Assembly: GCF_030161435.1 (NCBI RefSeq)
Contig: NZ_BSSV01000002.1
Coordinates: forward strand, 372,001 to 436,000
DNA: 64,000 bases
Direction: 5' to 3'
DNA from: Thalassotalea loyana
GTDB taxonomy: Bacteria; Pseudomonadota; Gammaproteobacteria; Enterobacterales; Alteromonadaceae
The position numbers were made by a program, and so were the translations under genes. The notes under the pieces are model-generated. The model worked only from the letters and a program-made list of their open reading frames with translations, had not been told where the DNA came from and searched no databases. This document shows, one piece after another, positions 1 through 9,110 of this stretch. Positions within the stretch are counted from its first letter, which is position 1; the number at the start of each line of letters is the position of its first letter.

Positions 1-25
1 GGATGTTAATACACTATGCTTACCG

Positions 26-622
26 TTATGGCTGAGGGTATAAACTGATTAAAATGAGATTTTTACCTGAAACCGCAATCCCTATTTCATCTCCGTCTTG
101 GCATTCGTGGATTTTTACCAATGCGCCCGATGGCATATCCTTTTGAAAGTCACCTAAATGCAAGGTGATTTCACCACCATCGATGGCATAGACAAAATTC
201 AAGACACTCTCATCAAGTAACAATGAATCTAATTCATGAAAAGTTGAGACTTGAGGGATATAAAGCCCCTGTTTAACCATCACATTAAAGTCTTTAATCG
301 TTCCATCAGTTAACTTGCCTATGGTTTTGCTTCCGCCATCGAACGTTGTAAACTCTAGTAATTCACGAAGACTATCCGTGTATTCATCATCATGAGTCAA
401 GTCTATGCCCTGGCCTTCAATCAGGACTAAGTTACGCCAGTAACCAGAAAAATCTGAAAACGCTCCATCTTCACTTACCGTCGCCATACTTAATCGCCAG
501 TCGAAGCCATTAACATCACCGCCATCATTTACTGCTAATTCGATGGTCTCGCCTTTTCCATTTTTCCAAGGCGTTTTTGTAAACTGTTCAGGCGTAATTA
601 TTTCGATTGGACTTAAGCTCAT
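26..622 (-). CDS. HutD/Ves family protein
   Basis: A 198-residue cupin-like protein of the HutD/Ves family. The sequence shows the family's N-terminal pattern: a W-K-N-G-K-G-E-T segment near residue 19, then W-R-L-S-M-A and D-G-A-F-S-D-F-S-G around residues 42-60. In known genomes HutD often sits with histidine-utilization genes and Ves is a cold-responsive protein, but the biochemical role of the family is poorly defined. No hut genes are visible here; the gene stands alone and is divergent from the solute-binding protein to its right. It has no signal peptide, so it is probably cytoplasmic. The family call is fairly safe and the function is unknown. Confidence 0.75.
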   Translation of the reverse strand: MSLSPIEIITPEQFTKTPWKNGKGETIELAVNDGGDVNGFDWRLSMATVSEDGAFSDFSGYWRNLVLIEGQGIDLTHDDEYTDSLRELLEFTTFDGGSKTIGKLTDGTIKDFNVMVKQGLYIPQVSTFHELDSLLLDESVLNFVYAIDGGEITLHLGDFQKDMPSGALVKIHECQDGDEIGIAVSGKNLILISLYPQP

Positions 623-771
623 GACTAACCTTCAATAAGTGAGTGTTTTAACGGCGCTAGTTATACGTGAAGTTTCCACAACTAGCAACGTTACTAGACA
701 AACGTCCAATCTGTTTTACCGAAAAAATGATATATACTTGTTCATTAGTTGTTCCAATATAGTTGTATTTA

Positions 772-1572
772 ATGTCCCGATCGCGTTTTTTGGCTTTAGT
801 TATCAGCATGTTGCCTTTTACAGGGCAAACACAAGAGGAACTAGTGATTTATACGGAACACTTTCCTCCCTATAATTTTCAAATCAATAATAAGATTCAA
901 GGCATCAACATCGATCTTATTAAATCTGCATGTAAAAATGCCGATATTGATTGCGACTTCGAACTGTATCCATGGCAGCGCGCATACAAGAAATCATTAA
1001 AAACAGAAAATGCTGGGCTTGTATCTACCGCCTACACAGAAGAGCGTGAATCACTGTTTCAATGGGTTGGTCCGCTTGTTTCCGGCGCATCGTGCTTTTA
1101 TAAGCTAAAAGCACGACATGATATTGTCATTAACGAAAAGAATGATTTACTCAACTACTCAATAGGCCTGCCATGGTCTGATGTTTATGAGGAAATATTA
1201 AAGAATTGGGGATTTGAAAAGGGAACAAACTACGTTACCTTTTCTGAAAAATACGCATACGCTAACGCGTTCAAATCGGACAAACTTGATTTATTCATCG
1301 CGTCAAATGTCACCCTACCTCGCCATTTGAGTAAGCTAAACCTATCATTTGAAGATGTTGAACCCGTCTATTTACTCGAAGATCCAGACTTAGGTGGCAA
1401 CTACCTAGCCTTAAATAACAATGTTGACCAACACACAGTAGATAAACTGCAACAAGAAGTTGAAAAATTAATGAGTTCATCGACTCCAGATGATTTGCAA
1501 GAGCACTATATCCGATCACGATTATCTGATCCTAATAACCGCAGTAACATCGCTAGACAATGCCGAATTTAA
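772..1572 (+). CDS. Periplasmic solute-binding protein (SBP_bac_3-like)
   Basis: About 266 residues. A short hydrophobic N-terminus (residues 5-19) looks like a signal peptide, followed by the typical start of an amino-acid-type binding fold (LVIYTEHFPPYNF, then G-I-N-I-D-L-I-K). Proteins of this form without a cognate permease are common in Alteromonadales, either as stand-alone binding proteins or as diverged sensors. The open frame extends to a TTG at 763, but the ATG at 772 gives the better signal peptide; neither has a strong ribosome-binding site. No ABC permease or ATPase is adjacent, so the ligand and partner are unknown. A second protein of the same class lies at 55572-56339. Confidence 0.75.
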   Translation: MSRSRFLALVISMLPFTGQTQEELVIYTEHFPPYNFQINNKIQGINIDLIKSACKNADIDCDFELYPWQRAYKKSLKTENAGLVSTAYTEERESLFQWVGPLVSGASCFYKLKARHDIVINEKNDLLNYSIGLPWSDVYEEILKNWGFEKGTNYVTFSEKYAYANAFKSDKLDLFIASNVTLPRHLSKLNLSFEDVEPVYLLEDPDLGGNYLALNNNVDQHTVDKLQQEVEKLMSSSTPDDLQEHYIRSRLSDPNNRSNIARQCRI

Positions 1573-1602
1573 TTCTCGCCACCTAAGTGTTCAAAGTTTT
1601 TA

Positions 1603-2955
1603 TCATTGGCCGTTTTGCTTCCTCGCCTGAGATACCAAGTAATCGGCTACCGCTTGATAAGCAGGCAATGATGTAACGTCTATGACACTATTCCCAGCAA
1701 CAGGATGTGATGCCAACCTAACAAGTACCATGTTTGCAGTCGGGTCGATATAAATCGTCTGGCCATGCACGCCTCTTGCGGCATATGCGTTATTTTCATT
1801 ATGAAAATGCCACCACATACTTCGATAACTTCCTTCAGGTAAAGTAGAAAAACCGCCATACCCGAATGCCTTTTTGTCACCCCCTTGACGGATGCTCGCT
1901 ATTACACTTTTTGGCAATACTTGCTTTCCTTCAAGCACTCCCTGGTTGAGCATGACATCACCGACTCTCGCCAAATCTCGAAGTGAAGCGCTTAAGCCTC
2001 CTCCCGCAAACGGTGTGCCGAGCGCATCAACGGTAATGTCTGCACTGTGCTCCATACCAAGCTTTGACCAAAGCAAATCACTTGCAAGCTCATTGAATTT
2101 TTTCCCAGATACTCTAGCCAATATCCAACCTAAAACATCTGAATTTACCGTCTTGTAACCAAATTTCTTGCCGTGTTCATTCGCCTTTTTTACGGTTACT
2201 AGGTATTCAAAATAGCCTACTGGCCCCTGGTAATCTTTCGGTTTCGGTAGCGGATTTGCGGCATAGCTATATTGCCAAATATCAGCATTTGGATCGGCAT
2301 AGTTTTCACTGTATTGAATCGAGGTTGTCATATCCATCACTTGCCTCACAGTGGCGTCACCGAATCCCGATGTTGATAGCTCAGGGATAATTGTGTCGAC
2401 ACGAGCTGACTCATTGAGCGTCCCTTGTGAGATAAGAATTTCTGCTAGCAACCCTGTTATCGATTTGGTCATCGACATCGCAGCATGATTATCTTGAGGC
2501 CTCAAACACCCGCGGTATTTCTCATAAACAATCTCGCCGTTGTGCATAATTAGCAGTCCATCAGTGTAATTACTCGCGAGACTTTCGCTAAAAGACATCG
2601 GCTCGCCTGTCAATGTTTTAAAGGTGATTGACTCTATGCGGTTATCTAATTTCGTGGGTAGCTTACGATAAAACGTTGGATTTCTTGAAACTGATGCAGT
2701 CGGCAACAACGCCCTCATGTTGCACACAGACCAGCGTAGGTTAGGAAAACTAAAAAAGTTAGAATCCGGTAGTGTGACGCGTTTATCAATGGGCGGAGGA
2801 AAACCTACCATCACACTATTTAATTTGGGATCAGAATCTCTATCCGATAAAAACTTCGACACATGATGGCTTGGGGCATGTGCTTCATCGCTTGCATATA
2901 AGGGCACCCCTGCCAAAACGAACCACACGCTTAACAATAATAAACTTGATTTCAT
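1603..2955 (-). CDS. Exported serine hydrolase (beta-lactamase/class C family)
   Basis: A 450-residue serine hydrolase of the beta-lactamase-related (penicillin-binding-protein-like) superfamily. A signal peptide ends near residue 21. The catalytic S-x-x-K motif is seen as S-M-T-K, with Ser161 and Lys164, in a context (AMSMTKSITGLLAE) typical of the family. A Y-x-x-x-N-S-D stretch later resembles the second motif, and an H-G-Q-T-I near residue 400 could be the third. Members act as esterases, D-amino-acid peptidases or 6-aminohexanoate hydrolases, so the substrate cannot be named. The gene converges with the solute-binding protein at 772-1572, with only 30 bases between them. Confidence 0.8.
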   Translation of the reverse strand: MKSSLLLLSVWFVLAGVPLYASDEAHAPSHHVSKFLSDRDSDPKLNSVMVGFPPPIDKRVTLPDSNFFSFPNLRWSVCNMRALLPTASVSRNPTFYRKLPTKLDNRIESITFKTLTGEPMSFSESLASNYTDGLLIMHNGEIVYEKYRGCLRPQDNHAAMSMTKSITGLLAEILISQGTLNESARVDTIIPELSTSGFGDATVRQVMDMTTSIQYSENYADPNADIWQYSYAANPLPKPKDYQGPVGYFEYLVTVKKANEHGKKFGYKTVNSDVLGWILARVSGKKFNELASDLLWSKLGMEHSADITVDALGTPFAGGGLSASLRDLARVGDVMLNQGVLEGKQVLPKSVIASIRQGGDKKAFGYGGFSTLPEGSYRSMWWHFHNENNAYAARGVHGQTIYIDPTANMVLVRLASHPVAGNSVIDVTSLPAYQAVADYLVSQARKQNGQ

Positions 2956-3212
2956 AAACCCAATCCCTATGTAAAATTAATAGTGACTACGAAATGAAAA
3001 GCAATTTAGCTTACTACCGTTTTCTAACCCAGAGCCCTACAATCAACTCGCTTCATTTGAGCTTTTATTGACTTTGACACTAGGTAATTGCAAAACAACC
3101 CAATAACCTATACTCAGAGCGCTAATCAAAATCCCTAAACCATAGATAATGGCCTCAATCTAATGAAGTTAATGCAGCCTAGCTAAATGAATTTCAAACA
3201 TCCCTAATTTCG
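2956..3212. other. Intergenic gap with a possible membrane-protein remnant
   Basis: 257 bases between two minus-strand genes. Read on the minus strand from about 3159 to 3043 there is a stop-free stretch of about 38 codons encoding a hydrophobic segment (IYGLGILISALSIGYWVVL) followed by a polar tail. It has no usable start codon. It may be the decayed end of a membrane protein, or chance. No terminator or clear promoter was seen. Confidence 0.25.
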
Positions 3213-3674
3213 TTAAAATTCCACATTAGAAGACTTATTAATTTCAACCTGGCGCATTGGCATCGTGTTAATCAATGCCATCACTTTATCAATGGTTAAA
3301 TCGTCAATTCGATAGGTTGCTTTTACCGCCCCATCTAATCCAACCACTACTACTTGCTGCGGGGTTGGTACTCTCCGTTGCAAGTCTGAATCTAAAGAAT
3401 CCACTCGTTTCATCAATGCAGTTGGCATTAACTGGTAGGCCTCATCATTAATTAATGCAAATACAGACAAACGATAATCCGCCAAAATATCATTATCTAA
3501 CGACCACATAAAATCATTAAGCAATGGCTGTGAATCAACATTAATGAGTACTAACCTTTGCTCCCACTCAAGCTCATCTAGAGAAATTAATTCCGATGAG
3601 GCGAAACTATAAAAGCTAATAAGACTTCCAATCACCACCATAACCAAAATTTGGCTTAATTTGACCATTTTCAT
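3213..3674 (-). CDS. DUF4174 domain periplasmic protein
   Basis: A 153-residue protein with an N-terminal signal peptide (hydrophobic residues 8-24, ending in F-A-S). The mature part has the DUF4174 pattern: an L-x-E-L-x-W-E-Q-R-L-V-L-I opening, a central segment about response to received input, and a late VVVVGLDGAVKATYR that resembles the last strands of a thioredoxin-like fold. It has no CxxC motif, so it is not itself an obvious disulfide enzyme. The function of DUF4174 is not established. It is divergent from the disulfide reductase at 3822, which suggests, without proving, a shared role in the periplasm. An AGGAG lies about 12 bases before the start. Confidence 0.7.
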   Translation of the reverse strand: MKMVKLSQILVMVVIGSLISFYSFASSELISLDELEWEQRLVLINVDSQPLLNDFMWSLDNDILADYRLSVFALINDEAYQLMPTALMKRVDSLDSDLQRRVPTPQQVVVVGLDGAVKATYRIDDLTIDKVMALINTMPMRQVEINKSSNVEF

Positions 3675-3821
3675 CGTGCTTGCCTGCTCCTTCTAATGAC
3701 GACGCCAACATTAGCTACGTATACTTGCGTTAAGTTGTTCATTTTTTACGCTCGATGAGCTTTAACAATAAATCAAACGTACGTTAACATGGTGCAATCG
3801 ATAAAATTAATTAGTTGATAT

Positions 3822-5918
3822 ATGACGCGTTTTTTATCCTTAAAGCTTTGCTTGGTGGCAATACTACTTGTATCGCCACTCCTTCTTTTTAATAAAGCTG
3901 ACGCGCAAGTCACCCAAACTTCTCACGACTTTAATCTCTCCACCTACGTAACAAATACCATTCAACTGGGCCGTGGTCCTCATATTGAAGTTGCTTTAGT
4001 GTCGGAGTTAGATGGGGCAAAAATAGGTCAAGAGCAATGGCTTGGGATTTTATTATCGACAGAAAAACATTGGCATACGTATTGGCGCAACGCAGGTGAC
4101 TCAGGTGAGCCTCCAACTGTCAATTGGCAATCTCCCTCTGATATCACCTTCGGTGAATTTCATTGGCCAATCCCCACACAAATCCCTGTTGCTCACCTTA
4201 CGAACTATGGTTACGAAGGGAAAACCTTGCTTATGGTGCCGTTTACCATCAACAACCTAGTGCCTGAGGTTAGTCAAGTCTCGATTACTGCCGATTTGTC
4301 ATGGCTAGTATGTAAAGAAGACTGCATACCGGGCTGGGCAACGCTTTCGATTGAACTACCGGTATTAGATTCCCCCAAAGTTGCTACTAACGGACAACTG
4401 TTTGAACAAACCCGAAAATTGCTCCCTCAACCTGAGAAGCTAAGCGCTTTATATGAAGTCACTGACCAGTTTTTAACGTTATCACTCGAATTACCAAGCA
4501 AGAGCAACTGGCAATTACTACCTTTTCGATCTGATCTCATTCAACACAGTGCACAGCAACAATGGCTTACAGAGCCGGATGACGTAAAAACCAATGTATT
4601 ACTACAAAAGTCAGATTACTTTAGCGTTGAAAATGAACCTACCGACTGGTTACTAACTGACGGGAAGAAAGGCTATTACGTCCAAGCCACTGTAAATACA
4701 ACAAACCCACCAATACCTCACGGGCAGGCTTCAATTTGGCTGATGGTATTGTTTGCCTTTATCGGAGGACTCATCCTCAATATTATGCCTTGTGTACTGC
4801 CTGTTTTGTCATTAAAAGCCATGTCTGTGACATCATCAGGTGACAATAAAAATCATTGGGGATATTTAATTGGCATCATGGTGAGTTTTGGCTTATTCGC
4901 CACGCTCATCATAACGTTGAAAGCCAGTGGTAACGCCATAGGTTGGGGCTTTCATTTACAAGAACCCTTAGTTATCGCCTTTTTAGCATTTTTATTTGTC
5001 TTTATTGCACTGATGCTGTGGGATTTGGTACCTAACGTAGCTGGTATCTCAGGTCTTGGGCAAAACCTGACGCAAGGAGATTCGTTTACTAGCTCATTCT
5101 TTACCGGTGTTCTGGCGGTCATTGTGGCATCACCTTGTACCGCGCCATTTATGGCGACGGCCCTAGGGGTAGCAATGGTGAGCCCTGCTTATGTTACTTT
5201 CCTTATCTTCGCGGCGCTTGGCCTAGGTTTTGCGTTGCCCATGACACTACTATCACTCTCACCAAGATTTGCTCGCCTACTACCTAAACCTGGTGCGTGG
5301 ATGAATACCTTCAAGCACTTCTTAGCGTTTCCGATGCTTGCCACTGTTATTTGGCTAATATGGGTATTCCTCGGACAAACCAACAGCCTTGGACAGCTTT
5401 GGCTATTAACAGGATTGCTCTCTTTTGCATTTTGCTTTTGGTTAGCCAGTTTATACGTTGGTAAAAAAGCGTTATTGGCCACGATTTTTGGATTATTTGT
5501 TGCCTTTTATACCAGTATAAAAGGCAGCGAGCTTGCCACCACAGCGCAAGTAATCACTCAATCAAGCTTTTCTGAACAAAAGCTCGCAAACATGCGTAAT
5601 AACAATCAAGTAATCGTCGTCAATATGACAGCAGATTGGTGTATTACCTGTAAAGTTAACGAGCAAGTCGCGTTTTCAGATGAAACGCTTCAGGCTGTTT
5701 TGGCACAAGAAAATGTCCAATATTTAGTTGGTGATTGGACAAACAAGAATCAAGAAATCTTAGATTATCTAACGCGATATCAGCGCTCGGGCGTCCCGTT
5801 GTACGTGGTTTATGCAGGGAATCAATCTGAACAGGTTTTACCTCAAGTGCTAACCTCAGATATCGTCATTAATGCAATTCAACAAGCACAACAGGAGCTT
5901 AACAATGCGACACTTTAA
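3822..5918 (+). CDS. DsbD/ScsB-type protein-disulfide reductase
   Basis: A 698-residue membrane protein that moves reducing power from cytoplasmic thioredoxin to the periplasm. A signal peptide (residues 1-28) precedes an N-terminal periplasmic domain (to about residue 300) containing a W-L-V-C-K-E-D-C pair. The central membrane part (about 305-570) carries the CcdA/DsbD cysteine motifs M-P-C-V-L-P and S-P-C-T-A-P. The C-terminal thioredoxin domain has the active site W-C-I-T-C with Cys607 and Cys610. The protein is longer than E. coli DsbD and is closer in layout to ScsB, a family tied in some bacteria to copper tolerance. It overlaps the next gene by 14 bases, so the two are co-transcribed. 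Confidence 0.88.
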   Translation: MTRFLSLKLCLVAILLVSPLLLFNKADAQVTQTSHDFNLSTYVTNTIQLGRGPHIEVALVSELDGAKIGQEQWLGILLSTEKHWHTYWRNAGDSGEPPTVNWQSPSDITFGEFHWPIPTQIPVAHLTNYGYEGKTLLMVPFTINNLVPEVSQVSITADLSWLVCKEDCIPGWATLSIELPVLDSPKVATNGQLFEQTRKLLPQPEKLSALYEVTDQFLTLSLELPSKSNWQLLPFRSDLIQHSAQQQWLTEPDDVKTNVLLQKSDYFSVENEPTDWLLTDGKKGYYVQATVNTTNPPIPHGQASIWLMVLFAFIGGLILNIMPCVLPVLSLKAMSVTSSGDNKNHWGYLIGIMVSFGLFATLIITLKASGNAIGWGFHLQEPLVIAFLAFLFVFIALMLWDLVPNVAGISGLGQNLTQGDSFTSSFFTGVLAVIVASPCTAPFMATALGVAMVSPAYVTFLIFAALGLGFALPMTLLSLSPRFARLLPKPGAWMNTFKHFLAFPMLATVIWLIWVFLGQTNSLGQLWLLTGLLSFAFCFWLASLYVGKKALLATIFGLFVAFYTSIKGSELATTAQVITQSSFSEQKLANMRNNNQVIVVNMTADWCITCKVNEQVAFSDETLQAVLAQENVQYLVGDWTNKNQEILDYLTRYQRSGVPLYVVYAGNQSEQVLPQVLTSDIVINAIQQAQQELNNATL

Positions 5919-6513
5919 ACACTGGCTATGTACACTACTTTGCATATTACCTATTGCGGCAAACGCAGGAGCAAAAGTAGACAAAGCAGCCCCTAGTTTT
6001 GAACTTAAAAACACGCAAGGCGAAGTAGTAAACTTATCTGAGTTCGCCGGTAAATATGTTGTACTTGAATGGACAAATCACCTTTGCCCATATGTAAAGA
6101 AACACTATGAAAGCGACAATATGCAAGCTCTTCAACGTAAGTACACGGTTCAAGACGTCGTTTGGTTGTCGATTATCTCTTCAGCGCCAGGCAAGCAAGG
6201 TCATGTAAGCGCGACGAAAGCGGATGAACTCACTAAATCACGAAATGCTGCGCCAAGCCACGTATTATTTGATGAAAGTGGTGAGGTCGGTAAATTATAC
6301 GGAGCTAAAACCACACCACACATGTACATTATCGATCCTAAAGGCGCACTGCGTTATGCTGGCGCGATCGATAGCATCAAATCAGCAAACCCTGCAGACA
6401 TTGCAAAAGCAACAAATTATGTTGAGACAAGTATGGTGAGCTTGTTAGCTGGTAACAAGGTTAATAAGAAAGTCACCCCACCTTATGGCTGCTCAGTAAA
6501 ATACAAAAGCTAA
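5905..6513 (+). CDS. Exported thioredoxin-fold (redoxin) protein
   Basis: About 202 residues with a signal peptide (cleavage likely after A-N-A, near residue 20) and an AhpC/TSA-like thioredoxin fold. The active region reads L-E-W-T-N-H-L-C-P-Y-V-K-K-H-Y, a variant with one cysteine where thioredoxins have CxxC; this form is common in marine proteobacteria. T-T-P-H-M-Y-I-I-D contains the cis-Pro-type loop. The start at 5905 was chosen over the frame's earlier codon because AGGAG lies just upstream and it yields a signal peptide. It overlaps the reductase gene by 14 bases and is probably a partner or client of that reductase; this link is inferred. Confidence 0.82.
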   Translation: MRHFKHWLCTLLCILPIAANAGAKVDKAAPSFELKNTQGEVVNLSEFAGKYVVLEWTNHLCPYVKKHYESDNMQALQRKYTVQDVVWLSIISSAPGKQGHVSATKADELTKSRNAAPSHVLFDESGEVGKLYGAKTTPHMYIIDPKGALRYAGAIDSIKSANPADIAKATNYVETSMVSLLAGNKVNKKVTPPYGCSVKYKS

Positions 6514-6522
6514 TGTAAATTT

Positions 6523-6550
6523 CAGTCTCCGCTAATCTTTGCGGAGACTG
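6523..6550. terminator. Hairpin between convergent genes
   Basis: A perfect 10-bp stem (CAGTCTCCGC and its complement) with an 8-base loop lies between the redoxin gene and the convergent TonB receptor gene. It has no clear run of T on either strand, so it may be a weak or factor-assisted terminator serving both sides. Confidence 0.6.
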
Positions 6551-6566
6551 ACTTATGCCTCAGTAG

Positions 6567-8570
6567 CTAATCACCAAATTGTATACGAATACCTGCATTG
6601 ACAGTAAATCCATCATTTCTTGACCAGATATCAGTAGTCCAGCGACCACTTGGTGCTTGATTAGGAAGCAATAGTGACTCTTCTTTTGTCTGCCTAACAT
6701 CAAGTAAATTCTCAGCATTCAAAAAGTAGCTAACACGACCAACCGTTATTTGACCCAGTAATCCCAAATGCCAATATGCGTCACTTTTTTCTCGATAAGG
6801 ATTATTTTCAAGCGTTTGCGTCCCCGTATAGTAGGCTTCAAAACCCACTAAGTGACTGCCATGCTCTTCCCACATAACTACAAAGCCTGCGGAATGTTCT
6901 GGCGTTAAACTCAAAGGCACTCGGTTTACACTATCTTCAGCCTGTTTTGTCGCATCAGTATACAAATAACTACCGGTAAATTTGATGTCTCGCCAGCGAT
7001 AACGCATCAATAATTCAGCGCCACGTATTTCACTGCTTCCATTCGCATTAACCAGTTGGACTTGATCTGATGAACTCAAGCTATTGGATAAAACCTCTAA
7101 TTCGATTACGTTCTCAACGTCTGAGGCGAAAAATGTCACACTAGTTTCAATGCCCCCGGCGATATAGCTTATATCTATCGAAGAAGTCGTTGCTTGTTCA
7201 GCTTCTAAATCACTAAGTGGGGCTAAACGAGATAATCCTGTTTCATCAATATCCTCGATAAATGGCGTTGGTGCGTAATAGCCCTGTCCATAAGCACCAC
7301 GAATAATCCAATGCTCAGGTCGATACAACACAGATATACGTGGGCTTACTTGAGTACCATACTCACTATGCCAATCTGAGCGAGCACTGAGGGACATGGA
7401 AATATCATCGGTTGCTTCATAGTCAAACTGAGTAAATAAACCAGGTACATCATAGGTGTAATTGAATTGAGGAAAGGTCTTTGAATCAAATTGCTCAGAG
7501 ATAAATGCGGCTCCAACAAGCCATGCAAATTGCTCTGTGTAACCAGAAATACTTGATTCTATCAGGTAGCTATTATGGGTATCATCCTCGAAGCTATCTC
7601 CATAGGTATGCTCATGATCTTGGTTCATTGCAGACCCTCGAACATTCCAACCAAGATCGTCGTTCAACGACTGATCGTACACAAAGCCAAAATCAGTACG
7701 TGTTGACTGTTGGTTTTGAGGAAATGAGCTTCCATTAGGCAATGTTGATTGTCCTTTTGTTCCTCCGGTCCTATCTTCTGTCATCGCCCCGAGTGTTATA
7801 TAAAGGTTTTCTCCATTCTCACCTTGCCAATACAAGCGAGGGCGCGCGGTGAATCGTTCATAACCTGCTAAGTCAATCCAACCATCGTCATCCAGGTCCT
7901 GTTCACTTTGGCGATGTGCACCTGCGGTCAATGAAGCACTCCACGTGTCAGATACAGGTGATGCAAAATAGGTCGTAATATCTTGACCATCTTTTGAAGT
8001 AAAATTAGCTAATACCTCACCTTCAAATTCATTAGACGGCGTACGTGAAATTAAATTAATAACACCACCCAATGCTGAACCGCCGTATAGCGATGATGCC
8101 GAACCTTTAATAATCTCAACATTGGCTAGATCTGTTGGCGGGATCTGCAATAGGCCAATGGATGCTGTCTGCCCACCATAAAGTGGTAAACCGTCACTTA
8201 GCAATTGCGTATATCTTCCATAAAGCCCTTGTAATCGAATATTTGCACTTCCTAGCGTGGGAGATGTAGTTTGCACTCTTACTCCCCCTGTCTCAGAGAC
8301 TAGCATCGAAATATTACCTGGGCGCATCAGTGCTTTTTCTTGGATTTCTTCACCATTGATCACTTCTGTTCGAGTAGCAGACTCTGTGACGATTCGCCCC
8401 AAACGAGAAGCACTGACTTGGATGCGTTCTATTTTTTCGTCGTGATGCTCATGATGTCCATGATCATCATGCTTATCCGAATGCGTATGCATTTTGTTGT
8501 TTTCTGACGCAAGTACAAAAGTTGGCAGGAAAACGAACGTTGCCGCTACCTTATTGAATTTATTTAGCAT
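6567..8570 (-). CDS. TonB-dependent receptor with His-rich N-terminus
   Basis: About 667 residues. A signal peptide is followed by a histidine-rich stretch (residues about 27-48, with repeated H-D-D-H-G-H-H-E-H-H), then a plug domain with I-Q-V-S-A-S-R, V-I-N-G-E-E-I and S-S-L-Y-G-G-S-A-L-G-G-V-I-N-L-I, and an outer-membrane beta-barrel ending in phenylalanine plus a short tail. The ATG at 8570 was chosen because AGAGGT lies 4-5 bases upstream; the frame runs back only to a TTG. His-rich N-termini of this kind suggest binding of zinc, copper or nickel. The upstream gene encodes a Cys-rich secreted protein in the same direction, which supports a metal-related role. The substrate is inferred, not shown. 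Confidence 0.88.
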   Translation of the reverse strand: MLNKFNKVAATFVFLPTFVLASENNKMHTHSDKHDDHGHHEHHDEKIERIQVSASRLGRIVTESATRTEVINGEEIQEKALMRPGNISMLVSETGGVRVQTTSPTLGSANIRLQGLYGRYTQLLSDGLPLYGGQTASIGLLQIPPTDLANVEIIKGSASSLYGGSALGGVINLISRTPSNEFEGEVLANFTSKDGQDITTYFASPVSDTWSASLTAGAHRQSEQDLDDDGWIDLAGYERFTARPRLYWQGENGENLYITLGAMTEDRTGGTKGQSTLPNGSSFPQNQQSTRTDFGFVYDQSLNDDLGWNVRGSAMNQDHEHTYGDSFEDDTHNSYLIESSISGYTEQFAWLVGAAFISEQFDSKTFPQFNYTYDVPGLFTQFDYEATDDISMSLSARSDWHSEYGTQVSPRISVLYRPEHWIIRGAYGQGYYAPTPFIEDIDETGLSRLAPLSDLEAEQATTSSIDISYIAGGIETSVTFFASDVENVIELEVLSNSLSSSDQVQLVNANGSSEIRGAELLMRYRWRDIKFTGSYLYTDATKQAEDSVNRVPLSLTPEHSAGFVVMWEEHGSHLVGFEAYYTGTQTLENNPYREKSDAYWHLGLLGQITVGRVSYFLNAENLLDVRQTKEESLLLPNQAPSGRWTTDIWSRNDGFTVNAGIRIQFGD

Positions 8571-8653
8571 TTTTACCTCTAGCAATGCCTTGAGATACTC
8601 TCAAAATATAAAATTAATAATTAAAATGAGTTTTTTTAGGGCGTGTTTAGCCC

Positions 8654-9010
8654 TTAAGAGGTAAAAATGGGTGGTCGATATACAGATGTTCTGGTTTTGA
8701 CTGGATGTTGGTGCTGATATTGATAATTGGGCGATGAAAATTCGATGTCACCAATTGACGAATAGTTCGTGGTGACATAAGCCAGCACAGAACACGCATT
8801 GAATGCACAAAAACAACTTGACTCACAACAGTCTGTATCACAACAGTCATCAGCTTCCGCAGGTTGTTCATGAATATATTCCACATCGCTCACGTTATTT
8901 GCTTGAAGAGTTTCACTACAGATACTGACATTACTATCAGCCATTGCTTGCCCTAAAAGCGACGCAACCAAAACTAAGATGAGTAAAATATTTAAGCCAG
9001 TATGATTCAT
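8654..9010 (-). CDS. Small secreted Cys-rich protein
   Basis: 118 residues, with a signal peptide or single membrane segment (residues 7-24, ending in A-M-A). The mature part carries a dense cysteine cluster at about residues 55-73, C-C-D-T-D-C-C-E-S-S-C-F-C-A-F-N-A-C, followed by a tail containing H-Q-H. The spacing of cysteines suggests metal binding in the periplasm. It lies 83 bases upstream of the TonB receptor gene in the same direction and probably shares its transcript. Small proteins of this style occur beside metal-related TonB receptors, but I cannot name a family with confidence. Translation start is not marked by a strong ribosome-binding site. Confidence 0.6.
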   Translation of the reverse strand: MNHTGLNILLILVLVASLLGQAMADSNVSICSETLQANNVSDVEYIHEQPAEADDCCDTDCCESSCFCAFNACSVLAYVTTNYSSIGDIEFSSPNYQYQHQHPVKTRTSVYRPPIFTS

Positions 9011-9110
9011 AAAATGTTTTCAAGTAGATATCACGGCAATTGTAAATTGAAAGTGATAAACGTTGCAATAAATCCCTTTATTTAAAGAGCCCAAACAACC
9101 TAACGATAAA

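Noticed and set aside
639-875. Open frame of 78 codons upstream of the solute-binding protein
   Set aside because: It overlaps the signal-peptide region of the real gene in another frame and has no family pattern.
3043-3159. Hydrophobic stop-free stretch on the minus strand
   Set aside because: About 38 codons without a start; kept only as a possible remnant because there is no homology evidence.
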